Made by a program: the position numbers and the translations under genes. Below are positions 41,168 through 53,900 of a DNA stretch of 64,000 nucleotides, piece after piece. This DNA is from Crotophaga sulcirostris (taxonomy: Eukaryota > Chordata > Aves > Cuculiformes > Crotophagidae): NCBI GenBank assembly GCA_013397455.1, contig VYZB01000095.1:1638355-1702354 (forward strand), read 5' to 3'. Under the pieces are notes generated by a model, which saw only the letters and a program-made list of their open reading frames with translations, had not been told where the DNA came from and ran no database searches. Position 1 is the first letter of the stretch. Each line of letters begins with the position of its first letter.

Positions 41168-44100
41168 GTGAAGTCAACTTTGGAAAAGTATTTTCTCACT
41201 GTAAATCTTTTAACTGTGTTTTAATAATTAGTGCACAGTCACACGTACCTCAATGTAGCAAGTACACACAACAAAACTGGCTGCAGTCAGAAAATGTGGC
41301 CCCAGAACCCGGCTTTAGGCTCGGTTTCTTGCTTTTCCATGGTTGGGAGTACAGCCCACAGAAAAACCCTAACTTTGTTTACTTCCAGGAGAGAGGAATT
41401 TTTGTTGCCAGATTTGTTGCTGATGTAGTACAAAGGTGGTCCTGGGGCTAAGGCTGCACCAGGGACTGGCCGTTTATATGTAAAAAATGAAATAATTTCA
41501 CAGTCACTGAAATTATTTAAAGAAAATAGCATATATTAATGCCTAAAGCATTTAATTTATGTAACTATGGTATCACATCATTAGCAGCCTGTTCATCAGA
41601 AAACTGAGGGGACAAGGAGGAAAATAGTGAAGGGTTAAAAGCCATGTAGGTACAGTAAACTTGAGGAATTAAGGAAAAATGTTTTTGCTAGTCTACTGTT
41701 AAGAAAAATTAACACAAGAAAATAAAGCACATCATTGAAAATTGTCCCCAAAGTATTTTAAAACATACAAAATTACTACTGAATCCACAGAACAGCTGTG
41801 AAAAATGGAAAAAAATGGAGATGCTGTGCATCTGTATTTGATAAAACTTTCAATACATCAATAAATGCTTGGAAAGCAAAAAAAAGCAACATTCTTGCCT
41901 ATTTCTATTTCTAACATTTCTTGTTTATATTTATAGTGTTTATTTAGAGAAAGGGCAAGCACAGCTCTGATATCTAGCTTACAATACTCTGTAGACTCTG
42001 TTCACAGGATTCTTTGTTTATTCAGTAACTATGGACTCATCATTTAAAGATTGTTACAGAAGGGATCTGGAAAACTAAATCTAATAAAAGGAAAAGCAGA
42101 AAATCTTGGAAAAAAATGACAGTGTGTTTTCTTCAGAATAGAATGGAGAAAATAATTGTCTTGGAAAAGGAATTCTTTTTTTTAAAAAAAGAAATTATTT
42201 GTGCAAGATATGAAAGAAAATTTTGTCCTGCCAAATACTGAGACAGTAATTGTTCAATAGCTTTTCACAGTGCAACTTCTCTTCCCAAGAGTAGAAATCC
42301 TCACCCATTCCCATCATTTGTTCTTCCTGTTTTTAAAATGAACATTTACTGGTTAACGGCATGAATTTCAATTCTTTCCAGTTCACCCATCTATCTCCTT
42401 CATATCCACTTATACAGGAAGTTTCCTCAGAGATCTATAAAAATTACTGTCTCATATTCCAACCATGGACTCTTCACATGCATCAACAGTAGAGAGAGCA
42501 GGATTAGACAGGAGATCTATGAAGTCTCCTCCTGTCCTATATCTGATATTCATATTTTTTCTTTCATTTTTTTTCTACCTATCAATTAATTAGATAATTT
42601 TCTTTGTACTATAAGGACCTTTCGCAAAGCCTCAGTTAGTCTAGTAAGACATCTGTGAGTGAACCACCTAGGTCAATTAGAAGTTATCATACTATCACTG
42701 CTGCTATTACAACCTGGGAGCTTTTCACTGTGACCTGAAAGGAATGGGAAGTCTTCAACACTTTTCTTTGATTTTACTAGAACTAGTGCCAATTTTATCA
42801 GATAAGGATTGAGCACATATATTTAAAGTTCGAACATCTTTAGATAAATAAAGCACAGTATGAAACTGAAATCATATCCTTTGAGGGTGATGGAAGAGAA
42901 CTGCAAGGACTATTGCAAGGTATTACTTAGATTCAGAAATACAGAACCACAAGAGAAATAAAGTTATATTCAAGTTAATTTGCAATTTAGCACCTTTCAC
43001 ATAAATTAATATGGTGATTAATGCCTTTTTGTTAAAGAAAAAGGCTTAGTATTTTCTAAACACCTTATTATTTATTGTATTACATTAGTCTTATAGGTCC
43101 ATCGAATACAGTATAACTTTTTGCAACATAATTTAAAAATCCTGCGTCTAACAACCATAATGCAAGAATTGCACAGAATTGAAGTAGGCATAAGAGCTTA
43201 GTAATAAAAATAAGACATTAATTTCCTGCTGGATCCCGTTTAAAGTAACATAGATCTAATTAAAATGGAAAGAAAAATATAGACAGAAATATCGCTAAAT
43301 AAGAACGTGTGCTAGGAAATCTATGTAAAATGGTATTTATCAGGACATTTATATATTATGCCTTTTTCCAGGCAGTCAAAATTTTCTATAATACCAGTTA
43401 CCTTATTTCAACTGTTTCCCTGTGTGATGGTGGTGATAAACATAAATATTCAAATTAGATTAATAATTCCTTATTTTTTCTGTTATAGTTGATTAAGGGA
43501 TTATCAGCAACTAACTTAAGTAATGACTTTTACTACTTTTTCTACTTAAACCCTATACCCACACATATCAAAGTTTCACGGTTTTCTTCCATTAAGTCAT
43601 TCTGTTCAGTATAGCTAGCCTTCCTCCACAATAGGAAAAACAAAAATCAAAACCAACTACAAGAACACCAAAGGAGTCACCTAGAGCCTGCGAGACAAGT
43701 GTTTTCTTCAATATTTTTAATTTTTCTGATTGGTCTCAGGTGCTTGATTCTAACTCTTCTTCTGAACCTACACTCAATACCCAGAGGAATCACATAATCT
43801 AGCATTTTCATGCAAGTTTGAAATTGAGGGGGTTTTTTTTTCTCAATAATCTTGACAGAAAGCAGTCAATGGAACAAATAAATACAAAATTGAAAACCAG
43901 CATAAGCATTTTAATATTTCAGCATAACTTAAAATGATGAAGTAGAGTAAAACAGAGATTTAAATTTGATCCAAATCAAAGTACCACAGAAGATAACTGT
44001 AAGAGACAAGTAAAAGTGAGTGGAACAGAAGCATGAAGTCTACAATAATTGCAGATCAAAAAAAAAAGTGATTACAATCATTGCAATAAATTTCAGAATG

Positions 44101-45346
44101 ATTGCCAGTAACCCCCAAAATATATTTATCTTATTCATACTCTTGAGAAACGAAGGACAACTCTGCTATAGTGTACTTGTTCACGAAAATATTGTCCCTT
44201 GACTCACTGAAGATCCTACTTCAAAGGCAGAGTAGAAATAAAAATGCCTTCAAACTCTGTTCTCCTGTTCACAGTCGGTAATTTTTAAACTTTCTATTTT
44301 ATTCCTCTATGGAAATATTTTATACTAGGAGGTTTTGTGAGGTGTTTTTTTTCCAGTTACAAGTAAGTTTCAGGTGACTTAGCAGGACATTTCCCTTTGA
44401 ATGTAAATAGCCTAAGAAAAATAGAACTCAGTATAGACTTAAAAATATATGCATTTTTATTATAACTATACACTGAAAATATAATCCATTAAATCATGCA
44501 TGCATATATCCACACAGAAAGTAGTTCAAATTAAAGTGGTGGCTCCAGGCCTCAGCTCTATAGATCTACCTGAACACGTGTCAGGAGTGGTGTTGGGATC
44601 ATAGCATCAGTAGGTAAATGGCCCAAAAGAAACTCTAATCAGAGAGGACAAGGGAAGTCTAAACACCAGAGAAACTTGTGGGTATGCAGCTTAACAGTCA
44701 ACTTGAGCATAATGAAACATATTGACATTTCTCAAAGAAGTCCAAAGAATAACTATATTCTGCAAAGTTCTCTAATATCTCACCATCTTTGTAAGTTTTA
44801 TGTGCTGCTGTCTTTTGAACATTTTTAGCTAGATCAATATTTTTTCAGTGTGAAAACATGATAGAAATTCATTATATTATTTTTTCCACAATTCTTTTAT
44901 AAGTTATTAGCCCAAGACAGATTGCATAATTTGCAGTTGCATTGTAAATACACATTACTCACATATTCATGTTCATTAATAAATTCTACTCCTCATTTTT
45001 ATTTGATTTGCGAAAGAGACTATTTGAATAGCAAATCACAAGTATTGATTAAGTAGTATAAGTCTGAGTAAATCATCATATATTACAAGTTTATCCTCAT
45101 ATAAATGGAGCTGAAATGATTCCACTGCAGTGTACTTTAAAAGAAAGTTCCCAATAAGCTCAGCATCAAAGATTTAACATAACCGCTGGCTTGGAAGAAT
45201 ACTGATATGTTGCTATATTCAAATGTTATGATAAATTGTTAGCAATTTAAGAAAAGAGAACAAGAGAGAATAGATTACCTTTCACTTGAGATTTTTAAAT
45301 CAAGACGGGAATCAGGAGAGGTCCCACTAATATATGTTCCCAAAGA

Positions 45347-45568
45347 CTTTAACACTTGGGGGTGTCAAATTCACAGCCCATGGGCCAAATCCACCCCTCC
45401 ACCTTGTTTTATCTGGCCTGGCACCTTGTTTGTACCCAGGGGAGCACCGAACTCCTTGCCCCTGTGCTCCTGCCAGCACTGGGCACATATGCAGTGAGTG
45501 TGATGCACATTATGCTACAGGAATAGGAGAACGGTGGGAGCCGTGAGTTTGGCACCCCTGCTTTAACT
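45347..45568. mobile_element. Non-autonomous hAT-like DNA transposon with target duplication
   Basis: A GC-richer 206-bp block (45355-45560) sits in AT-rich intron. Its ends are inverted: the left reads 'gggggtgtcaaattcac', and the right end 'gtgagtttggcacccctg' is nearly its reverse complement. The CAGGGGTGTCAAACTCA-type terminus is known from hAT/Charlie-like elements of vertebrates. It is flanked by an 8-bp near-perfect direct repeat, ctttaaca (45347-45354) and ctttaact (45561-45568), the duplication length expected of hAT transposases. The interior has no transposase frame, so any mobility would have depended on a transposase supplied elsewhere. Class is well supported; the family name is not determinable here. 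Confidence 0.85.
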
Positions 45569-45683
45569 TAATGAAGAAGTTATTTGGAACATTTTATGAC
45601 TGGTGATCTATAAAAGGTTAAATTTTGAAGGAAATGGAATATGATGATTTGTTTTATGAATTCATAAAGCACACAGGTTTGGG

Positions 45684-45697
45684 TTTTTTTTTTTTTT
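45684..45697 (+). repeat. Poly-T run (14)
   Basis: A homopolymer of 14 T follows GGG. It lies about 120 bp right of the hAT-like element, with no evident link to it. Confidence 0.85.
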
Positions 45698-47970
45698 AAA
45701 GCTTAGACATATCAATATGATTTGAAAAGTCTTACATTCCTAGGGAACTACTGAATTCAACATCAGTTCAGGTTCTGGGAAAAATTGGTCCAGAATGCAT
45801 TTCCTATAATTGATTAAAAGTGTTTTTCAATTGGTTGCATGAAGTACATGAAAATACATAGGTAATCCCTACCTTAACAGGCTTATGCTAAAATTTTCTT
45901 AAGATGCCTTCAAATATTTCTGAGTACAAGACAGTATACTGCAGAAAACACAAAGTCATTAAATCATCATCTATCATATGAATTCATTAATTCACTTGCT
46001 TCAGTGATGTAAGCATATTAATTAGGAAAAAGCCCACACCAGGAGATGAACCTCTGATCTATATGCAAAGTTTAATAATCATTGTACCACGGTGATTAGA
46101 ATGATTATGGAGATACTGTGAAGAATTCATTTGCGGCAACTAAGCCAACAACTTTGCATTTGTTTTGAAAAACAATTACTGAGCTTAATTGGGAGCCATG
46201 TAATGATGACAGCAGTTATTTCAGTGATTGATTCTGAAATTAAAGAGAACTGGCAAACTAAATACCAGAATATTCTACATTAGAAAACTGAAAGATTTAG
46301 ATAGCGTATACCATATGTAAATCTTGAAACATGGCAAAATCCTAACACTGCTGCATACTATTGCTTTATAGAACAGGTTCATGGGTGGGCACCAGCTAAG
46401 ATGTTCCTTATCTTGGGGGGAAAAAAAGCACCCAAACTCCCCCAAAACAACATCAAAAACCTAGACCAGATAAAGAAAAACATAAAAAAGCAATCAAAGT
46501 ATGGAAGGGTCACAAATCAGGTGCAATTTGGAGGAAGAATTACTAATAGTCCACTGTTGTGTCTAAATTTCTTAACGTTGATGCATTCATGAAAAAGAAG
46601 GCAGTGATTGTCAGACCCAGATGAATTATTTAATACAACTAGAATTTGTTCACAAAATTCAATTGATTTCATATTTTAATCGGCCATTATTAATCTTTAA
46701 AAACAAGTGCACTTGAAAGGTCAGAATCCTCACTTAATCTGTACATATTTGCCAAGATTTCCCTTGGAACACAGAATTGCATTTCACAGCACAGGTTGAA
46801 AATCTCCTCAAAAAGAACAACTACCTGTGCAATTTGATTGTGTAGAGAAAGGTTGGTGGGTGACAGAAGTAAAGTATTGTGCTGCATATCCAGGTCAGAT
46901 CTTCCAGGAATACAGTTATGTCACAAGTTTACTTTAACTGTGGAAACTACCATCACTGTCACTACCTCCATCACTGCAAATAAGTAGTAGAAATTTTTTA
47001 TGCTGTGATCCTTCAAATAATTGACAATGACACGCTTGCCCTTGTTTTGAGGACTGTCATAAAGCCTTCTACTAACCAGAAGTGAGCCATTAGTAACACT
47101 TGTGTAGTCTTTGCATCCTTTGGAGGGGTAGCCATCACACCCACATAGATCAACAGAAATGATACAAGCTGAAGGTGGTATAAAATTAGAAGAAACCATG
47201 TGGTTATGTAGTTTTTAGATTTGCTGACAACATAAAGTATGACATTAAGAAACCTAAAGCTTGCAAACATCAGTAACAGAGATCCTTTATTCTTCCTTTG
47301 GACCTCATGTGGACCAACCCTTATGTGACTAATGGTGAAGCTACTAAAATTCCCTTCTTAAATCATAATATGTATTTTTGTCATTTGTAAATAGCTGTGG
47401 AATGTTGCAGACACAACCCATTTTCTACTTAGTGGACTAATAGGGACAAATCATGTTTTAAAATAGCAGCATTCTCATCATTAAATTATCAATCTCAAAT
47501 TTGCTGTAAAAAACTTGTTTGCTTTTTTTCTGTCCTCTGAAGTGTCATCCTTCCTAATCTATATCTCCAAATCATTTTTGTAATCAGATTTATGGCATCA
47601 TTTGCAAGATCTGTAAAGCACATTCAGGTGCCTTTTATATTACAAAAAATAAGGTAGCTGCAGTTAAGGCATATGCTATGCTCCCAACTGAATGGATAAC
47701 TTAGTTTGTACAAATAAGTTGTAATTACTTTTTGTAGACATTTGGATGAACACTGGTGACTAGCATAAAAGCAGTAAAGATTTTTCAAAGAACATAATTA
47801 TTGATATCATTAAGATTGATATAAGAAGCAGTCTGGTATGAAAAATTATATAATTTTGTGATATTTAACTACATTTTTATCATTACAGGTGTGCTACAGC
47901 ACACTATTTAAGATAAATATGAATAGGCTCCGTAAATTATAAGCATAATTTGATTTTTTTCCCCTCAAAG

Positions 47971-48146
47971 GTGGAAGCAAAATGGCACAGATATTGATCT
48001 TACCATGAGTTATCACTACAGGTTGGTTGGAGGCAGCTTGGCAATCAATAACCCACATAAAAAACAGGATATTGGAACATACCAGTGTTTGGCCACAAAT
48101 TCATTTGGAACAATACTAAGCAGGAAGGCAAAGCTTCAATTTGCAT
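47971..48146 (+). CDS. CNTN6: CNTN6 exon, second half of Ig-like domain 1
   Basis: Internal coding exon of 176 nt completing contactin-6 Ig domain 1. The acceptor is ttttttcccctcaaag at 47970; the donor is ttgcat|gtaagt. The first G completes the split Arg codon, giving YYRW with the core tryptophan at 47972-47974. Then come KQNGTDID (an N-glycosylation sequon), [15 protein letters not shown] and QDIGTYQC, with the second disulfide cysteine at 48086-48088. The exon ends [19 protein letters not shown] plus the first base of the next codon. MSYHYRL with GGSLAIN and CLATN is the contactin-6 version of this segment; CNTN4 and CNTN5 differ there. The next exon would finish a Tyr-type codon and begin Ig domain 2; I did not find it before 64000. 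No stop or frameshift is present, so the gene appears functional here. Confidence 0.94.
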
Positions 48147-49261
48147 GTAAGTTGGGAAGTTCATATTTATTAGAGCATTAATTTCTGATTAATTCTGTAC
48201 ATGAGCGGTAATTTATTGGAAAATTAAAGTATTGGTGATGCTGTTCAAAACGTTTGGGTTACTTCAGTAGTGCTTATTCTTCAAAAAAGTAATTCCGAGT
48301 AAATATTAACAACAAAACCAGACATATGATGGCTGCTAGCCCTCAGGAACAAGAATAACTTTCAGAGAATTGAAAGGTGAATATGAGTGCAATATTTTAA
48401 CTTATTAAAGGTGCTTTCACTTTTTAAGAAGGGGCTTTCTTTGCTGTATTGCAGATATTTAAAACTTGGGGGGAGATTTTGCAAAATGTTATGTTTTCCA
48501 TTTTTTGTAGTGTACTAAGTTCTAACTGCAACATAAAAACATTGTACCCTTAATTGTCACACAGATATTTTGTTACATTAACAGGATAAGAAACACTTTT
48601 TCCTTACACAGTGTGCAGAATGGTGAGCTATGTTCTGAAATGTTTCATATTTAATCTCAATTGTGTAGAACATGTATGCTGTCTTAAGATGATTTAAAAT
48701 TCATTTTAGGCTTGTTACCCATTTCAGTTCTTTACAAACTCACAATCTTTTTCACGTTTATACGTGGTGACTGAGTTCTGTTAATATCCTGGATGGGGAA
48801 GGAAACAACAGCAACACACACACAAACCCCCAGATACCACCACCATTCCTTTTTCTTCAGTATAAAGGTCTGAGCTGTCTTTTGCTGGGAAAAAGCAATT
48901 GTTTTCAAACTTCATTAATAAAACATATGCCTAAAGCCAACCTTGTGTCGCTATCTCAGACACCAGCAAACATATTAATTATTAATCTTGTTCCATTTCT
49001 CATAGCAAATCTCATGTCGCAGGGGTTATACAAAGGAGACATTAGAGGTCAGGATGGTTCACAGACGCTCTTTTAGCAGAGCTGATCAAACGGTGTATCA
49101 CTAGTATCTCATTTAATAATGTTTTACCCTGAATTTCTCCAAGAGCTTTTAATTCCCAAAAGCTGGTCAAACAGAACCAAAAATTCTGATTCATTATTTT
49201 TCCACTTTTTCTGAAACATCTTTGCAAGCCAGTCTTCCTATATAGGAAATTATTTCAAAAT

Positions 49262-50960
49262 TGTGTATGGACCTGATTAGAAAAGGTGCCTTCCTTGATT
49301 TATTGCTAGTTAACAGAGAAGGTCTGGTGGGTGATGTGATGACTGCAGGCTGCCTTGGTCACAGCAAGCACAAAGCAGTCAAGTTTAACATACATGGTAA
49401 CAGGAAGAAAACTGTCAGCAAGACTTCAGCTCTTGATATGGGGAAAGCAGACTTCAGGTTGCTCAGGGGACTGTTTAGTAAGGACCACTGGGAAAAAGAT
49501 TTTGATGGTGCTGGGGTCCATCAGCACTGATCACTTTTTAAGTACCACCTCCAAAAGTCACAGGACCAGGCAATCCCAAAATGCCTGAAGTCAAGCCGGT
49601 GAGGCAGAAGGCCAACCTGGCAGAGTAGGGATCTTCTACTCAAACTGAGGAGTAAGAAGATGATGTATGGCCAGAAGAAAAAAGGACAGGTGACATGGGA
49701 GGACTACAGGGATGCTGTTTGCCACTGTAGGGTGGAAATTTGTGGGCCAAAGCGCAATTAGAGTTGAAGCTGGTCAGCACTGTGAAGGATAATAAAAAGG
49801 GCTTTTTCAAATACGTCAGTAGCAAAAGGCAGGCCAGAAACAATATTGGACCATTACTTAATGAGCATGGGCACCTCATTAACAGCAACTTACACAAAAC
49901 AGAGACTTTTAATGCTTTTTTTTGCATCTGTATTTGATAAGGACATTTGGCTTAGACCCCCCCCAGAGCCTTGAGCTAGAGGATCATGACTGGGCAAACA
50001 ATCTCTCACTCAACCCCAAACATGTGTGGGATCTGCTCCTCCAGCTGGATCCCTGTAAGTTGTTGGGGGCTGATGAAGTTCATCCAAGGATACTTAAAGA
50101 GCTGGCTGATGTCATAGCAGGACCTTTCTCAATAATTTTTCAATGCTTTTGGGAATTGGGAGAGGTAGCATCTGACTGAAAGCTAGCAAATGTTATCCCA
50201 GTCTTCAAGAAGGGCAGCAGGGATGATCCCAGTAACTACAGGCCTGTCAGTCTAACTTTAGTGCCTGGTTAAGACTATGGAGAAGATTATTCTGGAAGTT
50301 ACTGAAAAACACCTGAATGACAACGCAGTCATTGGTCCTAGCCAGCATGGGTTTATAAAGGGAAGGTCCAGTCTTACAAAGTTAATATCTGTCTATGACA
50401 AGGTCATCCACATAGTCAAACAGGGAAAACCAGTCAATGTCATTTTTCTGGATTTCAGCAAGGCCTTTGATATAGTCTCTCACAGTATTCTCACAAAGAA
50501 AATGTCCAGAATACAGCTGGATAAACACATAATACAATGGCTGATAGGTTGGGCTCAAAGACTCATAGTGAATGGGGTCACATCAGGCTGGCGATCTGCC
50601 ACTACCGGCATCCCACAGCGATCCATCCTGGGGCCAGTGCTCTTCAATATTTTCATAAATGACCTAGATGAAGGACCTGAAGGTTTATTGATGAAGTCTG
50701 CCAATGACAAAACTGTGGGAAGCTGTTGACACTCTTAGAGGCAAAGAGGTCCTGCAGAGGGATCCTGACACATTGGAGAGCTGGGCAATCTTCAATTGCA
50801 TGAAGTTTAACAAGGGCAAGTGCTGGGTTCTGCACCTGGGATATGGCAATCCTGGATACAGACTGGGGAGTGAGAGGCTGGAGAGCAGCCCTGTGGAAAG
50901 GGATACGGGGGTTCTGGTTGACAGCAAGTTGAACATGAGCCAGTAGTGCCCTGGCAGCCA
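49262..50960 (+). mobile_element. CR1 LINE with endonuclease tail and reverse transcriptase, inactive
   Basis: A 1.7-kb CR1 non-LTR retrotransposon copy in the same orientation as CNTN6. In order it carries: the end of the endonuclease region (LDLLLVNREGLVGDVMTAGC, about 49290-49350); a linker with KKGFFKYVSSKRQA (about 49795-49835); HPRILKELADVIAGP (about 50080-50125); and VIPVFKKG with NYRPVSLT (about 50190-50260). The reverse-transcriptase core follows, with [22 protein letters not shown] (motif A), [21 protein letters not shown] and the C-terminal [20 protein letters not shown]. The frame moves through at least four shifts. A TGA at 50177-50179 replaces the Trp usual before KLANVIPVF, and a one-base insertion near 50268-50271 breaks the frame before MEKIILE. 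The catalytic FADD box reads SAND and PQGS reads PQRS. The 5' end and the 3' tail after about 50960 are missing or unrecognisable. The copy is inactive. Confidence 0.95.
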
Positions 50961-53900
50961 TATCAGGCTCAGGATGTTGGTCTGTGTTTGTCCCTACATT
51001 CACAAATGCATCCCTGATAGTCCTCAAGAGAATGAAAGATGTTGCCTTGGCAGAGAAGTATCTTATCTCCACTGCAGTGCAGAATTTTCTTTGAGACTGA
51101 GATTACTAAGGATATAAACCTGCCTGTGCATCTTTCCAGAGAGCAAGGTGGGAATTCCCGCCCTCTCCAAATGCAGCTGCAGGGCAGGGTTCTGTGTTCA
51201 GACATGCAAACCTGAAAAATAAAGTCATGCCTGTCTGAAGCAAAGCACATCTCAGTGCTAAGCAGCTGATGCCACTTAGCAGCTAGAGGACCTGTTTGCC
51301 AGAAAATAGACTTTGTCGTGGCATTAAATATTTTCAGCTGTTAAACATCAGTTCTTTAATACTCTGCATTGGTGAAACATTCCCTCTGAAGCACTTAACT
51401 CACTGATAGCTTGACATTTCTTGCCAATATAGGACAATCAAAATAGGTTAAATATCAAACAATTCCTTTACTTAGGCTTCATACTCCAATTAAGACACTG
51501 CAAGGTTACTGTGGGGAGAAGGTCGCAGCACAGTTGGGTCTTGTTTGTCTGCAGCAGCAGGCAAATCCACAGCTACCATCCTGCTCTAACCCTCCAGTTC
51601 TTAACAGCAACCATGTAATGATATATACATCCCATACTCAAGTAGCACATTACTTTTTCATTAGCAGTGACAGACATTTACCTCCTTTCCCATATAAAAG
51701 AGAGGACAGACAAATTGAAGGTTGTCATTTAAATCAGCAAACATAGGAAAACACTTTAATTTAGCGGCATCACTGTGAAACTGAGTTTTAACTTGTCTTC
51801 CAACAGAAAAACACACAATACGTGGTAAAATGTTATAATGACCTGAAGAGAATAGTGGAACAAATTACCTTGAAACAGTTATTTCACAGTTAACATTTTC
51901 TTATTTCTTATTTTCATGTCGCTATCCGATTTACTTTTGTTTCAACCAGTACATCAGGCTATACTGTAAAATCCAGGCAGGCAGCCATGTTGACATTATG
52001 ACATTTTTATTCAATACTTGAAAAAAAATGGGACTCTTTTCTGAATTGGGCCGCCTAGCATATTAGTGCAATCACTATGATAAATACTTCTAGTTGAATC
52101 AAGCCTATTATCCAAGTAACAATTTATGCATATTTACCTTTTTACACCAAGGTAACTGAGTTTGAATTAACAATACCTCTAGAAACCTATTGTACATCTC
52201 AACTTAATATGTGAAAAATACTTTTTTGTCTGTTGAAGATAGTGAGCTCTCCAAGTAGCAAAATAAATGCAGTATGAGATTAGAAATATGTCTTCAGCTT
52301 CAGCTGGAGTTTCATGCTTATCCTCTATTAAAAACAGAGCTGTCAAATGAAAGCTGCAGGAGGAATATTGTACAGAGAGGAAGTGGCATAGATTATTAAA
52401 GCTACAAGCTGAAAATGAGAGACAGCATCAGTGAGAGTGAGCAGAGCAAGAGCACATAAATGCATTAGCAGGTTGCATAGGGTGCAAGTCTTATGTTATT
52501 CGTACTTCCCGGTGAAGGTTTGTTTTGTCATAAATAAAATTGAAAGCTCCTATAAATCCTGTGCGTCTTTTGCTACCCAGAAAGCAGTACATTTTGAAAG
52601 GCTAACGCTTGTTTTGCAAGAGCTGAAGCTGATCATCTGTATCTTCAGTCTGGTTTAAAAGCACTGCTGTCAGATCTCAGCTTGTGTAGCCAGAGCCTGT
52701 AACAGACACTGGGGTCCTCACACTGATTGGAGTTTTGAGCTTTGCTCCAGTGTCACAACCTGCCACCCACATGGTCCTTTCCTCCTGCAAGCTCAGTGTT
52801 GATATCCAACACAAGGTCACCGGTAATTCTTCAGCTTTACATAAAGGAAAGGTCAAAGAACACTCCACGAGGAGTCCATCTTTGTGAACTAGGCAAGAGA
52901 GTCAGCTTGAAGAAAGATGGGGACACAGAACATTTACTTCAAGTTTTACACAACTTAGTTTCCAAACCAAAATGAAGATGCTTGTACACAAGTTTCCTAG
53001 ATGTCACAGGTTTTGCTTCTCCTGCATGCACATCAGAGCAACCACCTCTGATGAAACAGCTGCCCTGAGTCCCACCACCAGCAGCTTCATCTCCTGAAGC
53101 CACCACAGAACCTGGCCAGGCACAAACACAACAGCTATCACTTCTGAGCCAGAGCCAAAGATAACGGGATCACAGTCACGTTCAGAACTCAAAGAAAAAA
53201 AAAAAAAGTATTCTGGTTTAAAGAAGTATTTGATCAGTAAACCCAAAGTTTCTTCTATTCTGTGATGACAAGATACATTCACATGCATATTAATGAGGCA
53301 TTCTGCAAAAATCTATTTTTATTAATGAAAAGCATCTAAATTACATTTAATATCTTAAAAAAACCAAAAAAACTGTTATAGAGAACTGTTTAAATACAGT
53401 TTCAATGAAAGCTCTATCCCATGCACACAGGGGATTTGTCTTAATTATTTCATCAGTTTTAAGTAAAAGTAACTGTGTGTAAACAAATGATCTTGAGGGA
53501 AATCCCTATAAGTAGCTGCAGTAAAGTAGTCTATCTAGGCCTGGCACTAATTCTTTTAGTTCTCATACATGTTTGTAACAGAGACATTAACAGATACATA
53601 GAAGAAACAAGAACTGCAATTAAACAAACTAGAAAAAAAAAAAAGAGTATTCTACCATGAAAAAGAATCATGTGTGAACCTAATTCACAAATATTTAGGG
53701 CATAAACTCAGAAAATTAAGTATTAATTGAAAACATCTAGTTGCCTAGGAATCTTAAATCAAATTGTTCTACCAACATAGACAGTTGTGATGATTGCAGC
53801 TTCCTCAGACCTCAGGCACCCATTATTAACCATGAATTCTGAGAAACAATGACAACAATTTAATTTTTTGTATAAAATTTATAATTTTGTCCTGAACCAC

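Larger units (their letters stand above)
41168..47970 (+). other. CNTN6 intron between the two Ig1 exons
   Basis: This is a 6803-bp intron, phase 2, starting gtgaag and ending ttttttcccctcaaag. It contains no supported gene. Its one clear insertion is the hAT-like element at 45355-45560. It also has AT-rich low complexity, including a 14-T run at 45684-45697. Short open frames in both orientations look random. Confidence 0.88.

Noticed and set aside
41828..41844. 17-bp match 'gcatctgtatttgataa' shared with the CR1 copy at 49924-49940
   Set aside because: No CR1 similarity continues on either side of 41828-41844, so it is treated as chance or too short to call.
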